Below, in pieces: positions 51,114-60,267 of a stretch of DNA of 64,000 bases. The stretch lies in assembly GCF_900187425.1 (NCBI RefSeq), contig NZ_FYDJ01000004.1, positions 124,001 through 188,000 of the forward strand, in the 5' to 3' direction. This DNA comes from Pseudomonas sp. Irchel s3h14 (GTDB lineage: Bacteria; Pseudomonadota; Gammaproteobacteria; Pseudomonadales; Pseudomonadaceae). Every line of letters begins with the position of its first letter. Position 1 is the stretch's first letter. The translations under genes and the position numbers were made by a program. Below the pieces are notes generated by a model. The model did no database searches, was not told the DNA's origin, and saw only the letters and a program-made list of their open reading frames with translations.

Positions 51114-52073
51114 TCAAGCGACGGCTACGACGTCGAGAATCCGCTGGACCACCCGGTCCTGGTCGATGCCCGCGGCTTCGGCTTCAAAGGAAAGAATGAT
51201 GCGATGACGCAGCACATCGAACAGCACGGCTTGAATGTCTTCCGGGCTGACGAAGTCGCGACCGGCCAGCCAGGCGTGGGCCCGGGCGCAACGGTCGAGG
51301 GCGATCGAGCCGCGCGGGCTGGCGCCATAAGCGATCCACTCGGCCATCTCCGGGTCGAACTTGGCCGGGGTGCGCGTGGCCATGACCAGTTGCACCAGGT
51401 ATTCCTCCACGGCGTCGGCCATGTACAAGCCGAGGATTTCCTTGCGCGCGGCAAAAATCGCCTGCTGGCTGACCCGGCGCTCGGGCTTGGTTTCGCCGTT
51501 CAGCGCTTCGCCGCGGGCCTGCTGCAGGATCCGACGTTCGACGGCGGCGTCCGGGAAGCCGATTTTCACGTGCATCAGGAACCGGTCGAGCTGCGCTTCG
51601 GGCAGTGGATAGGTGCCTTCCTGCTCGATCGGGTTTTGCGTGGCCATCACCAAAAACAGCGGTGACAGCTCGTATGTGCTGCGCCCGACGCTGACCTGGC
51701 GCTCGCCCATGGCTTCGAGCAGGGCGGACTGAACCTTGGCCGGGGCGCGGTTGATTTCGTCCGCCAGCACCAGGTTGTGGAAGATCGGGCCTTGCTGGAA
51801 CACGAAACTGCCGGTTTCCGGGCGATAGATTTCCGTACCGGTGATGTCGGCGGGCAACAGGTCGGGGGTGAACTGGATGCGATGGAACTGTGCTTCGATG
51901 CCTTCGGCGAGTTCTTTGATGGCCTTGGTCTTGGCCAGGCCCGGAGCGCCCTCGACCAGCATGTGGCCGTCGGCAAGCAAGGCGATGAGCAAGCGCTCGA
52001 TGAGTTTTTCCTGGCCGAGAATCTGCGTTGAAAGAAAGGTTCGCAGCGCTAGCAGCGCTTCACGATGTTCCAT
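51114..52073 (-). CDS. moxR: MoxR-family AAA+ ATPase
   Basis: First gene of the six-gene Bat operon; a 319-residue AAA+ ATPase. Walker A EGAPGLAKTKAIKELA (near residue 40), Walker B LVLADEINRAPAKVQSALLEAM, sensor 1 VMATQNPIEQEGTYPLPEAQLDRF and the C-terminal lid domain are intact. MoxR ATPases remodel or activate VWA-containing partners, here encoded next door. Downstream spacing is a few bases at most, so the whole set is one transcript. Confidence 0.96.
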   Translation of the reverse strand: MEHREALLALRTFLSTQILGQEKLIERLLIALLADGHMLVEGAPGLAKTKAIKELAEGIEAQFHRIQFTPDLLPADITGTEIYRPETGSFVFQQGPIFHNLVLADEINRAPAKVQSALLEAMGERQVSVGRSTYELSPLFLVMATQNPIEQEGTYPLPEAQLDRFLMHVKIGFPDAAVERRILQQARGEALNGETKPERRVSQQAIFAARKEILGLYMADAVEEYLVQLVMATRTPAKFDPEMAEWIAYGASPRGSIALDRCARAHAWLAGRDFVSPEDIQAVLFDVLRHRIILSFEAEAAGIDQDRVVQRILDVVAVA

Positions 52074-52217
52074 CGATGACTGTTCCTGGAAAGGGTGACC
52101 GAAGACGTTCGAATAACGCCAGGGCTGGGGGCGTTACTTTAATCTATCGCGGGGGGCGGCGACTAACGGCATTTTGTGCAAAGTGCGGATTAACGTTTGT
52201 TTCCACGCCTTACGACA

Positions 52218-52330
52218 GATCGTTCCCACGCTCCGCGTGGGAATGCAGCCTGTGACGCTCTGCGTCACGACTTTAAAGCGGGACGCAGAGCGTCCAGTGA
52301 TGCATTCCCACGCGGAGCGTGGGAACGATC
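52218..52330. repeat. Two-armed hairpin repeat, family III
   Basis: Same layout as 36464-36573, but both arms carry CTCCGCG or CGCGGAG in place of CTCTGCG or CGCAGAG, so the two arms changed together. It lies between the start of the Bat operon and the end of the small gene at 52350. Confidence 0.83.
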
Positions 52331-52349
52331 AGTGTCCGGAAGGGAGGAG

Positions 52350-52706
52350 TCAGTTCAGTTGGCTTATGTAGGTGCCAGTGCCCTTGAGGATGTTTTGCAG
52401 TGTTTCTTCCACTTCGGCCAAATCCGCCGCATCAGTGCTGTGAATGATTTCCAGCGAATCATCGCCATTCAGCGCATCGGCGTCAGCGGCGGCGATTTCG
52501 ATCAACAGGCGGGTAGGGCTGAGAGTGACTTTTACGCCGTCCAGGGTCGAAGGCTCGTCGCCGAGGCTGATGTCCAGCGCGTCCTCGTCCGGGTAGCGGG
52601 TCATCAGGAACATATCGCCCTGATCGCTGTGGCAGCAGAGCATGGCCATGTTGTCTTCTTCGTCATCGCACGGGTTGACGATCAAGAGGGCGGTGGTCAT
52701 TTGCAT
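52350..52706 (-). CDS. Small acidic conserved protein, function unknown
   Basis: A 118-residue protein, MQMTTALLIVNPCDDEEDNMAM at the start, strongly acidic, with alternating strands and no signal peptide. ATG 52706 has AGGA upstream; ATG 52700 is an alternative. The segment RYPDEDALDISLGDEPSTLD is the best conserved-looking part. I do not recognise a family. It is divergent from the GDH gene, with about 500 bases between. Confidence 0.72.
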   Translation of the reverse strand: MQMTTALLIVNPCDDEEDNMAMLCCHSDQGDMFLMTRYPDEDALDISLGDEPSTLDGVKVTLSPTRLLIEIAAADADALNGDDSLEIIHSTDAADLAEVEETLQNILKGTGTYISQLN

Positions 52707-53209
52707 GGGGAATTCCTGGCTCGACGAGCATTGTGAAGACGAACAAAGGGCGATTCTGCCAGCAGACGGGAATTTCTGCTCGCTTGGTTGTCAGAGGATG
52801 TGTCGTGAGCATCTGGGGTGTTGCTGGTCATTTCTGGTACGGATGTGCCGCAAAACCGGGCTTAAACCCCCCGTTTTGCCGTGCGGCTGCTAGTGTTGTT
52901 CGATGCACGAGGCGCAAGCTGCGTACCGATGACCGAATATGTCGCAGCGCTGCAAGCACGGGCCTTGCCGCACTGGTTAAGCTGCGCAACGGATGAGCAC
53001 CTGTAAAGGCATTGCGCTGCACCTTGCCCAGTCGTTTTTGCAGATGCCCATTCATGGAAGGTGAATGTGACCTGAGTGTCTCGTCCAGCTTCACCCACCT
53101 GTCATCCTGTTTCCTCTGCCCGAGAATCAGGAACAGGGTGACGGATTGCCCCGAAAGGGGTTTGCACGCGACGCTTCCATCAATAACAAGCCCAAGCGGA
53201 GTACCACAG
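52707..53209. other. Long non-coding leader upstream of NAD-GDH
   Basis: About 500 bases without a credible gene. It holds a hairpin at 52851-52878 (CAAAAC with GTTTTG, GGG with CCC) and a small CCCC/GGGG hairpin near 53150 (CCCCGAAAGGGG), 50 bases before the GDH start. Probably promoter and 5' leader of the GDH gene; I could not place a convincing promoter. Confidence 0.4.
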
Positions 53210-56200
53210 ATGGCGTTCTTCACCGCAGCCAGCAAAGCCGACTTCCAGCACCAACTGCAAGCGGCACTGGCCCAGCACATCAGTGAACAGGCACTGCCAC
53301 AAGTGGCGCTGTTCGCGGAACAATTTTTCGGCATCATTTCCCTGGACGAGCTGACCCAGCGTCGGTTGTCCGACCTCGCCGGCTGCACCCTTTCTGCGTG
53401 GCGCCTGCTTGAGCGCTTCGATCACGCGCAACCGCAAGTGCGCGTCTACAACCCCGATTACGAACGCCACGGCTGGCAGTCGACCCACACTGCGGTCGAA
53501 GTGCTGCACCACGACCTGCCATTTCTGGTGGACTCGGTACGCACCGAGCTGAACCGTCGCGGCTACAGCATCCACACCCTGCAAACCACTGTGCTGAGCG
53601 TGCGTCGCGGCAGCAAGGGCGAGCTGCTGGAAATCCTGCCGAAAGGCACCCAGGGCGACGACGTGCTGCAAGAGTCGTTGATGTACCTGGAAATCGACCG
53701 TTGCGCCAACTCGGCCGAACTGAATGTCCTGAGCAAGGAACTGGAACAGGTTCTCGGTGAAGTCCGCGTCGCGGTCGCCGATTTCGAACCGATGAAAACC
53801 AAGGTCCAGGAAATTCTCACCGGCCTGGACAACAGCCAGTTCGCTGTCGATCCTGAAGAAAAAGCCGAAATCAAAAGCTTCCTGGAATGGCTGGTGGGCA
53901 ACCACTTCACCTTCCTCGGCTATGAAGAGTTCGTGGTTCGCGATGAAGCCGATGGCGGCCACATCGTCTACGACCAGGATTCCTTCCTCGGCCTGACCAA
54001 GCTGCTGCGCACCGGCCTGACCTACGATGACCTGCGCATCGAAGACTACGCCGTGAACTACCTGCGCGAACCGACTCTGCTGTCGTTCGCCAAGGCTGCG
54101 CACCCAAGCCGTGTCCACCGTCCGGCTTACCCGGATTACGTGTCGATCCGTGAAATCGACGCCGAAGGCAACGTCATCAAGGAATGCCGTTTCATGGGCC
54201 TGTACACCTCCTCGGTGTATGGCGAGAGCGTGCGGGTCATCCCGTACATCCGCCGCAAGGTCGAAGAAATCGAACGCCGTTCCGGCTTCCAGGCCAAGGC
54301 TCACTTGGGCAAGGAACTGGCGCAGGTAGTTGAAGTGCTGCCGCGCGACGATCTGTTCCAGACCCCGGTGGATGAGCTGTTCAGCACCGTGATGTCGATC
54401 GTGCAGATCCAGGAACGCAACAAGATTCGCGTATTCCTGCGTAAAGACCCGTACGGCCGTTTCTGCTACTGCCTGGCCTACGTGCCGCGCGACATCTACT
54501 CCACCGAAGTGCGCCAGAAGATCCAGCAAGTGCTGATGGATCGCCTGAAAGCCTCGGACTGCGAGTTCTGGACTTTCTTCTCCGAGTCCGTGCTGGCCCG
54601 CGTGCAGCTGATTCTGCGCGTCGATCCGAAGAACCGTCTGGACATCGACCCGGTTCTGCTGGAAAAAGAAGTGGTGCAAGCCTGCCGCAGCTGGCAGGAC
54701 GACTATGCGAGCCTGACGGTTGAAAGTTTCGGTGAGGCCAGCGGCACCAACGTGCTGGCCGACTTCCCGAAAGGCTTCCCGGCCGGTTACCGCGAGCGTT
54801 TCGCCGCCCACTCGGCTGTGGTCGACATGCAGCACTTGCTGAGCCTGAGCGAAAAAAATCCACTGGTGATGAGTTTCTATCAGCCACTGGGTCAGGTGTC
54901 CGGCCAGCGCGAGCTGCACTGCAAGCTGTATCACGCTGATACCCCGCTGGCGTTGTCCGACGTGTTGCCGATCCTGGAAAACCTCGGTCTGCGCGTGCTG
55001 GGTGAATTCCCGTATCGCCTGCGTCACAACAGTGGCCGCGAGTTCTGGATTCACGATTTCGCGTTCACCGCCGCTGAAGGCCTGGAACTCGACATCCAGC
55101 AACTCAACGACACCTTGCAGGACGCTTTCGTTCACATCGTGCGTGGCGATGCCGAGAACGATGCGTTCAACCGTCTGGTACTGACTGCCGGCCTGCCATG
55201 GCGCGATGTCGCGCTGCTGCGTGCCTACGCTCGTTACATGAAGCAGATTCGCCTGGGCTTCGACCTGGGTTACATCGCCAGCACCCTGAACAACCACACC
55301 GATATCGCTCGCGAGTTGACCCGGTTGTTCAAAACCCGTTTCTACCTGGCTCGCAAGCTCGGCACTGACGATCTGGAAGACAAGCAGCAACGCCTGGAAC
55401 ACGCGATTCTCAGCGCACTGGACGACGTCCAGGTGTTGAACGAAGACCGTATCCTGCGTCGCTACCTGGACCTGATCAAAGCCACCCTGCGGACCAACTT
55501 CTACCAGACCGACGCGCACGGTCAGAACAAGTCCTACTTCAGCTTCAAGTTCAACCCGCACCAGATTCCAGAGCTGCCGAAGCCAGTACCGAAGTTCGAA
55601 ATCTTCGTGTATTCGCCTCGCGTCGAAGGCGTGCACCTGCGCTTCGGCAACGTTGCTCGCGGTGGTCTGCGCTGGTCTGATCGTGAAGAAGACTTCCGCA
55701 CCGAAGTCCTGGGCCTGGTAAAAGCCCAGCAAGTGAAGAACTCGGTCATCGTGCCGGTGGGTGCCAAGGGCGGCTTCCTGCCGCGTCGCTTGCCACTGGG
55801 CGGCAGCCGTGACGAGATCGCGGCCGAGGGCATCGCCTGCTACCGCATCTTCATTTCGGGCCTGTTGGACATCACCGACAACCTGAAAGACGGCGCGCTG
55901 GTACCGCCGGCCAACGTCGTGCGTCATGACGACGATGACCCGTACCTGGTGGTCGCTGCGGACAAGGGCACTGCAACCTTCTCCGACATCGCCAACGGTA
56001 TCGCTATCGACTACGGCTTCTGGCTCGGCGATGCATTCGCATCGGGCGGCTCGGCCGGTTACGACCACAAGAAAATGGGCATCACCGCGAAGGGCGCGTG
56101 GGTTGGCGTTCAACGTCACTTCCGCGAACGCGGCATCAATGTTCAGGAAGACAACATCACGGTGGTCGGCGTCGGCGACATGGCCGGTGACGTGTTCGGT

Positions 56201-58117
56201 AACGGCTTGTTGATGTCCGACAAGCTGCAACTGGTCGCAGCGTTCAACCACCTGCACATCTTCATCGACCCGAACCCGGAGCCGGCCAACAGCTTCGCCG
56301 AGCGTCAGCGCCTGTTCGACCTGCCGCGTTCGGCCTGGTCGGACTACGACACCAGCATCATGTCCGAAGGCGGCGGGATCTTCTCCCGTAGCGCGAAAAG
56401 CATCGCGATTTCCCCGCAGATGAAAGAGCGCTTCGACATTCAGGCTGACAAGCTGACCCCGACCGAACTGCTGAACGCCTTGCTCAAGGCACCGGTGGAT
56501 CTGTTGTGGAACGGCGGTATCGGTACGTACGTCAAAGCCAGCAGCGAAAGCCACGCGGATGTCGGCGACAAGGCCAACGATGCACTGCGCGTGAACGGCA
56601 ACGAACTGCGCTGCAAAGTCGTGGGCGAGGGCGGTAACCTCGGTATGACCCAGCTGGGTCGTGTCGAATTCGGCCTCAATGGCGGCGGTTCCAACACCGA
56701 CTTCATCGACAACGCCGGTGGTGTGGACTGCTCCGACCACGAAGTAAACATCAAGATCCTGCTGAACGAAGTGGTTCATGCCGGTGACATGACCGACAAG
56801 CAACGTAACCAGTTGCTGGCGAGCATGACCGACGAAGTCGGAAACCTGGTGCTGGGCAACAACTACAAGCAGACTCAGGCACTGTCTCTGGCGGCACGCC
56901 GTGCCTTCGTGCGGATTGCCGAATACAAGCGCCTGATGAACGATCTGGAAGGCCGCGGCAAGCTGGATCGCGCCATCGAGTTCCTGCCGGCTGAAGAAGC
57001 GATCAACGAGCGACTCGCGGAAGGCCATGGCCTGACCCGTGCCGAGCTGTCGGTGCTGATCTCCTACAGCAAGATCGACCTCAAGGAAGCGCTGCTCAAC
57101 TCCCAGGTACCGGACGACGACTACCTGACGCGCGATATGGAAACCGCTTTCCCGCCGACCCTGGTGAGCAAGTTCTCCGACGCCATGCGCCGTCACCGTC
57201 TGAAGCGTGAGATCGTCAGCACCCAGATCGCCAACGATCTGGTCAACCACATGGGCATCACCTTCGTTCAACGACTGAAAGAGTCGACCGGCATGAGCCC
57301 GGCGAATGTTGCGGGTGCGTATGTAATAGTTCGGGATATCTTCCATCTCCCGCACTGGTTCCGGCAGATAGAGGCCCTGGACTACCAGGTTTCCGCTGAC
57401 GTGCAACTGGAGCTGATGGACGAGCTGATGCGTCTGGGCCGTCGCGCTACGCGCTGGTTCCTGCGCAGCCGTCGCAACGAGCAGAATGCTGCCCGTGACG
57501 TCGCGCACTTCGGTCCACATCTGGCAGCGTTGGGCCTCAAGCTCGACGAATTGCTGGAAGGCCCGACCCGCGAAGGCTGGCAGACCCGTTATCAGGCGTA
57601 CGTTGCGGCTGGCGTTCCTGAGTTGCTGGCGCGCATGGTTGCAGGCACTACTCACCTGTACACCTTGCTGCCGATCATCGAAGCGGCGGACGTAACCGGT
57701 CAGAACGCAGCGGACGTGGCGAAGGCTTACTTCGCTGTGGGTAGCGCGCTGGACATCACCTGGTACCTGCAACAGATCAGCGCTCTGCCGGTTGAAAACA
57801 ACTGGCAGGCCCTGGCCCGTGAAGCGTTCCGCGATGACGTCGACTGGCAACAACGTGCGATCACCATCTCCGTCCTGCAACAGGGCGACGGCACCCAGGA
57901 CGTGGAAACCCGTCTGGAGCTGTGGATGGAAGAGCACGAAGGCATGATCGAACGCTGGCGCGCCATGCTGGTAGAAATCCGTGCCGCCAGCGGCACTGAT
58001 TACGCCATGTATGCGGTGGCCAACCGTGAGTTGCTGGATCTGGCGTTGAGCGGTCAAGCGGTAGTGCCAGTCACTGCCACTAGCACTGCCAGCGCTGAGT
58101 TGGAACCGGCGGCCTGA
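53210..58117 (+). CDS. gdhB: NAD-specific glutamate dehydrogenase, large (180 kDa) type
   Basis: Oxidatively deaminates glutamate to 2-oxoglutarate with NAD. Start at ATG 53210 behind GCGGAG gives 1,635 residues, the size of the large Pseudomonas enzyme (about 1,620). The frame stays open upstream but lacks a start signal. ACT-like regulatory modules fill the N-terminal half; the catalytic domain begins near residue 800 with GGLRWSDREEDFRTEVLGL and the lysine in VPVGAKGGF (Lys853), then DGGGIFSR-like EGGGIFSRSAKSIAIS and GEGGNLGMTQLGR. It is a known arginine/glutamate catabolism enzyme in P. aeruginosa. Followed by a strong terminator. Confidence 0.97.
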   Translation: MAFFTAASKADFQHQLQAALAQHISEQALPQVALFAEQFFGIISLDELTQRRLSDLAGCTLSAWRLLERFDHAQPQVRVYNPDYERHGWQSTHTAVEVLHHDLPFLVDSVRTELNRRGYSIHTLQTTVLSVRRGSKGELLEILPKGTQGDDVLQESLMYLEIDRCANSAELNVLSKELEQVLGEVRVAVADFEPMKTKVQEILTGLDNSQFAVDPEEKAEIKSFLEWLVGNHFTFLGYEEFVVRDEADGGHIVYDQDSFLGLTKLLRTGLTYDDLRIEDYAVNYLREPTLLSFAKAAHPSRVHRPAYPDYVSIREIDAEGNVIKECRFMGLYTSSVYGESVRVIPYIRRKVEEIERRSGFQAKAHLGKELAQVVEVLPRDDLFQTPVDELFSTVMSIVQIQERNKIRVFLRKDPYGRFCYCLAYVPRDIYSTEVRQKIQQVLMDRLKASDCEFWTFFSESVLARVQLILRVDPKNRLDIDPVLLEKEVVQACRSWQDDYASLTVESFGEASGTNVLADFPKGFPAGYRERFAAHSAVVDMQHLLSLSEKNPLVMSFYQPLGQVSGQRELHCKLYHADTPLALSDVLPILENLGLRVLGEFPYRLRHNSGREFWIHDFAFTAAEGLELDIQQLNDTLQDAFVHIVRGDAENDAFNRLVLTAGLPWRDVALLRAYARYMKQIRLGFDLGYIASTLNNHTDIARELTRLFKTRFYLARKLGTDDLEDKQQRLEHAILSALDDVQVLNEDRILRRYLDLIKATLRTNFYQTDAHGQNKSYFSFKFNPHQIPELPKPVPKFEIFVYSPRVEGVHLRFGNVARGGLRWSDREEDFRTEVLGLVKAQQVKNSVIVPVGAKGGFLPRRLPLGGSRDEIAAEGIACYRIFISGLLDITDNLKDGALVPPANVVRHDDDDPYLVVAADKGTATFSDIANGIAIDYGFWLGDAFASGGSAGYDHKKMGITAKGAWVGVQRHFRERGINVQEDNITVVGVGDMAGDVFGNGLLMSDKLQLVAAFNHLHIFIDPNPEPANSFAERQRLFDLPRSAWSDYDTSIMSEGGGIFSRSAKSIAISPQMKERFDIQADKLTPTELLNALLKAPVDLLWNGGIGTYVKASSESHADVGDKANDALRVNGNELRCKVVGEGGNLGMTQLGRVEFGLNGGGSNTDFIDNAGGVDCSDHEVNIKILLNEVVHAGDMTDKQRNQLLASMTDEVGNLVLGNNYKQTQALSLAARRAFVRIAEYKRLMNDLEGRGKLDRAIEFLPAEEAINERLAEGHGLTRAELSVLISYSKIDLKEALLNSQVPDDDYLTRDMETAFPPTLVSKFSDAMRRHRLKREIVSTQIANDLVNHMGITFVQRLKESTGMSPANVAGAYVIVRDIFHLPHWFRQIEALDYQVSADVQLELMDELMRLGRRATRWFLRSRRNEQNAARDVAHFGPHLAALGLKLDELLEGPTREGWQTRYQAYVAAGVPELLARMVAGTTHLYTLLPIIEAADVTGQNAADVAKAYFAVGSALDITWYLQQISALPVENNWQALAREAFRDDVDWQQRAITISVLQQGDGTQDVETRLELWMEEHEGMIERWRAMLVEIRAASGTDYAMYAVANRELLDLALSGQAVVPVTATSTASAELEPAA

Positions 58118-58134
58118 TCAGGCGCTGAATGAAG

Positions 58135-58168
58135 AAGCCCCGTCTCGAAAGAGGCGGGGCTTTTTTTT
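58135..58168 (+). terminator. Rho-independent terminator of NAD-GDH
   Basis: AAGCCCCGTCTC pairs with GAGGCGGGGCTT around a short GAAA-type loop and is followed by eight T residues, 18 bases after the stop. Confidence 0.95.
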
Positions 58169-58200
58169 GCCTGAAGGGTTTGTACCGTCTGGTCGGGCCT

Positions 58201-58294
58201 CATCGCGAGCAAGCTCGGCTCCTACAGGGGAGGTGGTGGACACATAACTTGCACACGACACAAAAACCTGTGGGAGCCGAGCTTGCTCGCGATG
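58201..58294. repeat. REPIN-type inverted repeat
   Basis: ATCGCGAGCAAGCTCGGCTC at the left and the reverse complement (GAGCCGAGCTTGCTCGCGAT) at the right, separated by about 40 bases. Lies between GDH and the convergent lipoprotein gene. Confidence 0.8.
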
Positions 58295-58306
58295 ATGCCA
58301 TTCGCC

Positions 58307-59017
58307 TTAATACAATTTCTGACCTGTTGTGTTATCGATCATCGACACTTTATCTGTCGGCCTGGTCAATAAATTACTGAGCGACTGGTCAAACTTCTGC
58401 AAGGCCCGAACTTGCACGTTCTGTTGTTCGTTAATGTCGGCAACTATCTCTTCGCTGCGTTTATAGTCCGCCCATACCGGACTCAGTTCTTTAGCGTCAT
58501 GCCCTTGTGCAGTGCCGATGTAGTTGAAGTTGGTATCGTAGAACGCTGCGCTGACATTTGCGCTGATGTCCGAACTGCGAGACGTCATCAATTGACTGCG
58601 GGTATCGACAACGGCGACCACATCCGGTTTAGCGGCCCTGAGACTTTGCATGTCCGGATACACCGTCACCGAGCCAAACTGACGTTGCAAGGACGCCTTC
58701 ACCCAGTCCACGGCCAGGTCGGGTTTGGAGGTGGCGACGTAGGCGTCGTGAATCGACTGCACCAGCAGGCTCTGGCCGAAACCGGTGCCGGCGTTGGCCT
58801 GGTAATCCTGAAGGTAGGCGCGGTTGGTCTGAGTGTTGCGGCTGTAGACGATGCCCAGGGACACGTTGCTGCCATTGGTGACATGCGTGGCACTGCTGCG
58901 GCCGACCGGCTCGGTGAAGACGCCGTCGAGCGAAGAAACAGCCTTCGGTGCAGTGGGTATTGAGCAGCCCGTTAAAAGAATCGTCATCGTCATGGTGCTG
59001 ACAAGTGCAAGTTTCAT
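58307..59017 (-). CDS. Lipoprotein, function unknown
   Basis: A 236-residue protein starting at ATG 59017 with a lipoprotein signal (MKLALVSTMTMTILLTGCS, lipobox LLTGC). The longer frame from 59119 has no signal. The mature protein has conserved-looking parts GFGQSLLVQSIHDAYVATSK and VVAVVDTRSQLMTSRSSDIS, the latter with a pattern like outer-membrane assembly lipoproteins. I do not recognise the family. It stands alone, with a REPIN downstream. Confidence 0.8.
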   Translation of the reverse strand: MKLALVSTMTMTILLTGCSIPTAPKAVSSLDGVFTEPVGRSSATHVTNGSNVSLGIVYSRNTQTNRAYLQDYQANAGTGFGQSLLVQSIHDAYVATSKPDLAVDWVKASLQRQFGSVTVYPDMQSLRAAKPDVVAVVDTRSQLMTSRSSDISANVSAAFYDTNFNYIGTAQGHDAKELSPVWADYKRSEEIVADINEQQNVQVRALQKFDQSLSNLLTRPTDKVSMIDNTTGQKLY

Positions 59018-59190
59018 GGTGTTTCTCCCGTGAAACAACTTGAGTTGGAAAGTTAATAGGCCGGACACAGTCGGCGGAGATTCCAGACTAAACCTGTCGT
59101 CACTGAATGAAATGGCCAATCAGCGCACTTGTCAGGTGACTACTAGTTTTGTTTGGTTTAAAAGGCCCCGGTTAATTGCGCCGGGAAATA

Positions 59191-59221
59191 AACAGGCCCG
59201 AATTGTTAATTCGGGCCTGTT
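59191..59221. terminator. Bidirectional terminator
   Basis: AACAGGCCCGAATT and AATTCGGGCCTGTT form a stem of 14 pairs with T-rich tracts on both sides (TTATTTAT to the right; TTATTT on the other strand). On the minus strand it ends the cupin gene. Confidence 0.8.
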
Positions 59222-59245
59222 TATTTATGGCTGGCGCAACAGCTA

Positions 59246-59662
59246 TCAGTTTTCCAAAGGGATCAATATTTTTTCTTCTGGCGCTAACACCATAAATACC
59301 AACAGTTTGGCGGGTTTGGTGGCGCTGGCATTTTTCGAGACCAAATGCTCCGAACCGGCCGGTTCGTACCAGTATTCACCAGCCTTGTAACTGATAGCCT
59401 TTTCGCCTTTGACCTGGGAAATGATTTCTCCCGAAATGACGTAAGCCATGGCCGTGCCCTCGTGCTTGTGGGCGATGGACGATTGGCCGGGCAGATAGTC
59501 GACCTCGATCATCAGCGCCTTTTTATTGGGCACGTTTTTCAACATCTGGTCCTGCAGCACGGTGACCTTTTCCGAAGGAGCGGCTTCATGAGCGAATGCC
59601 GCGGCGGAAAAGGTCAGGGCGAGGGCGGCGAAGGGCGCAGCACAGTAGCGGAAGGCTTTCAT
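59246..59662 (-). CDS. Exported cupin-domain protein
   Basis: A 138-residue single-domain cupin with a signal peptide (AAPFAALALTFSAAAFA). Start taken at ATG 59662; a GTG nine bases upstream is possible. Cupin motif 1 reads SIAHKHEGTAMAYVISGEI (two His, Glu) and motif 2 EYWYEPAGSEHLVSKN. Periplasmic small cupins often bind metal or a small ligand; no substrate can be assigned. Monocistronic, with its own terminator. Confidence 0.88.
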   Translation of the reverse strand: MKAFRYCAAPFAALALTFSAAAFAHEAAPSEKVTVLQDQMLKNVPNKKALMIEVDYLPGQSSIAHKHEGTAMAYVISGEIISQVKGEKAISYKAGEYWYEPAGSEHLVSKNASATKPAKLLVFMVLAPEEKILIPLEN

Positions 59663-59778
59663 GGGTATCACCTGCTTGGTTAGTTGTCAGGGACCACAGT
59701 AAGTCTCGGCCAAGGCCAATCAAACAGCCAATTTTCGTGAAGGCGAGGGGACCAATCATGCGCGTTTTAAAAACAAGA

Positions 59779-59842
59779 TCGCCGCCTCCAGCCACTCCTG
59801 CAGGGGTACCCATAACCCTGTAGGAGTGGCCGAAGGCGGCGA
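59779..59842. repeat. REPIN-type inverted repeat
   Basis: GCCGCCTCCAGCCACTCCTG and AGGAGTGGCCGAAGGCGGC form inverted arms around about 15 bases, between the cupin promoter and the end of the ABM gene. Confidence 0.72.
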
Positions 59843-59850
59843 CCTAATTT

Positions 59851-60144
59851 TTAAACGATAGGAAAACTGTTGAAATCGACGGCGTTGGCCAGGCGGCTGT
59901 CGATCAGGCCGATAAAGCCTTGTACTTCAGGGCAGTTGAAATGCATTTGCATGGCCGCTTCCGATTGCCAGCGGGCGCTGACAGTCCAGCGGTTGTCGTC
60001 CTCGGGGCAGCGGTCGACCATATAGGAATCACAGCCCGGTAGTTCGCGCAGGGTGTCGACAATCTTTTGCAGTTGCTTGCCCAGTTCGTCCGAGCGGCCG
60101 GCGGCGGCCTGCACCTTAACGGTATTGATCACTTCGTTGGACAT
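59851..60144 (-). CDS. ABM-type (quinol) monooxygenase family protein
   Basis: A 97-residue dimeric ferredoxin-like fold protein: INTVKVQAAAGRSDELGKQL, LPGCDSYMVDRCPEDDNRW and SEAAMQMHFNCPEVQGF follow the antibiotic biosynthesis monooxygenase pattern of the YgiN type. It acts without cofactor on quinols or similar aromatics in characterised relatives. Monocistronic as far as visible; 123 bases separate it from the MocR gene end. Confidence 0.88.
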   Translation of the reverse strand: MSNEVINTVKVQAAAGRSDELGKQLQKIVDTLRELPGCDSYMVDRCPEDDNRWTVSARWQSEAAMQMHFNCPEVQGFIGLIDSRLANAVDFNSFPIV

Positions 60145-60267
60145 TGCTCAGACTCCTGAATCAGGCCGGACGAATCCTGCTCATTGAGGGATAACGCTTA
60201 TGCAGGATAGGCCTGCATCCCCGGACCACCAATAGCCAATCGCGGGATAAAAACGCAGACCAATCCG

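Noticed and set aside
51109..51117. TTG start for the DUF58 gene overlapping the moxR stop
   Set aside because: An ATG lies nine bases further on and is the more ordinary start; the difference is only three residues.
53180..58057. Uninterrupted 1,625-codon reading frame antisense to NAD-GDH
   Set aside because: It mirrors the GDH codon positions in a GC-rich gene; the translation lacks recognisable domains, while the sense frame shows full GDH motifs.
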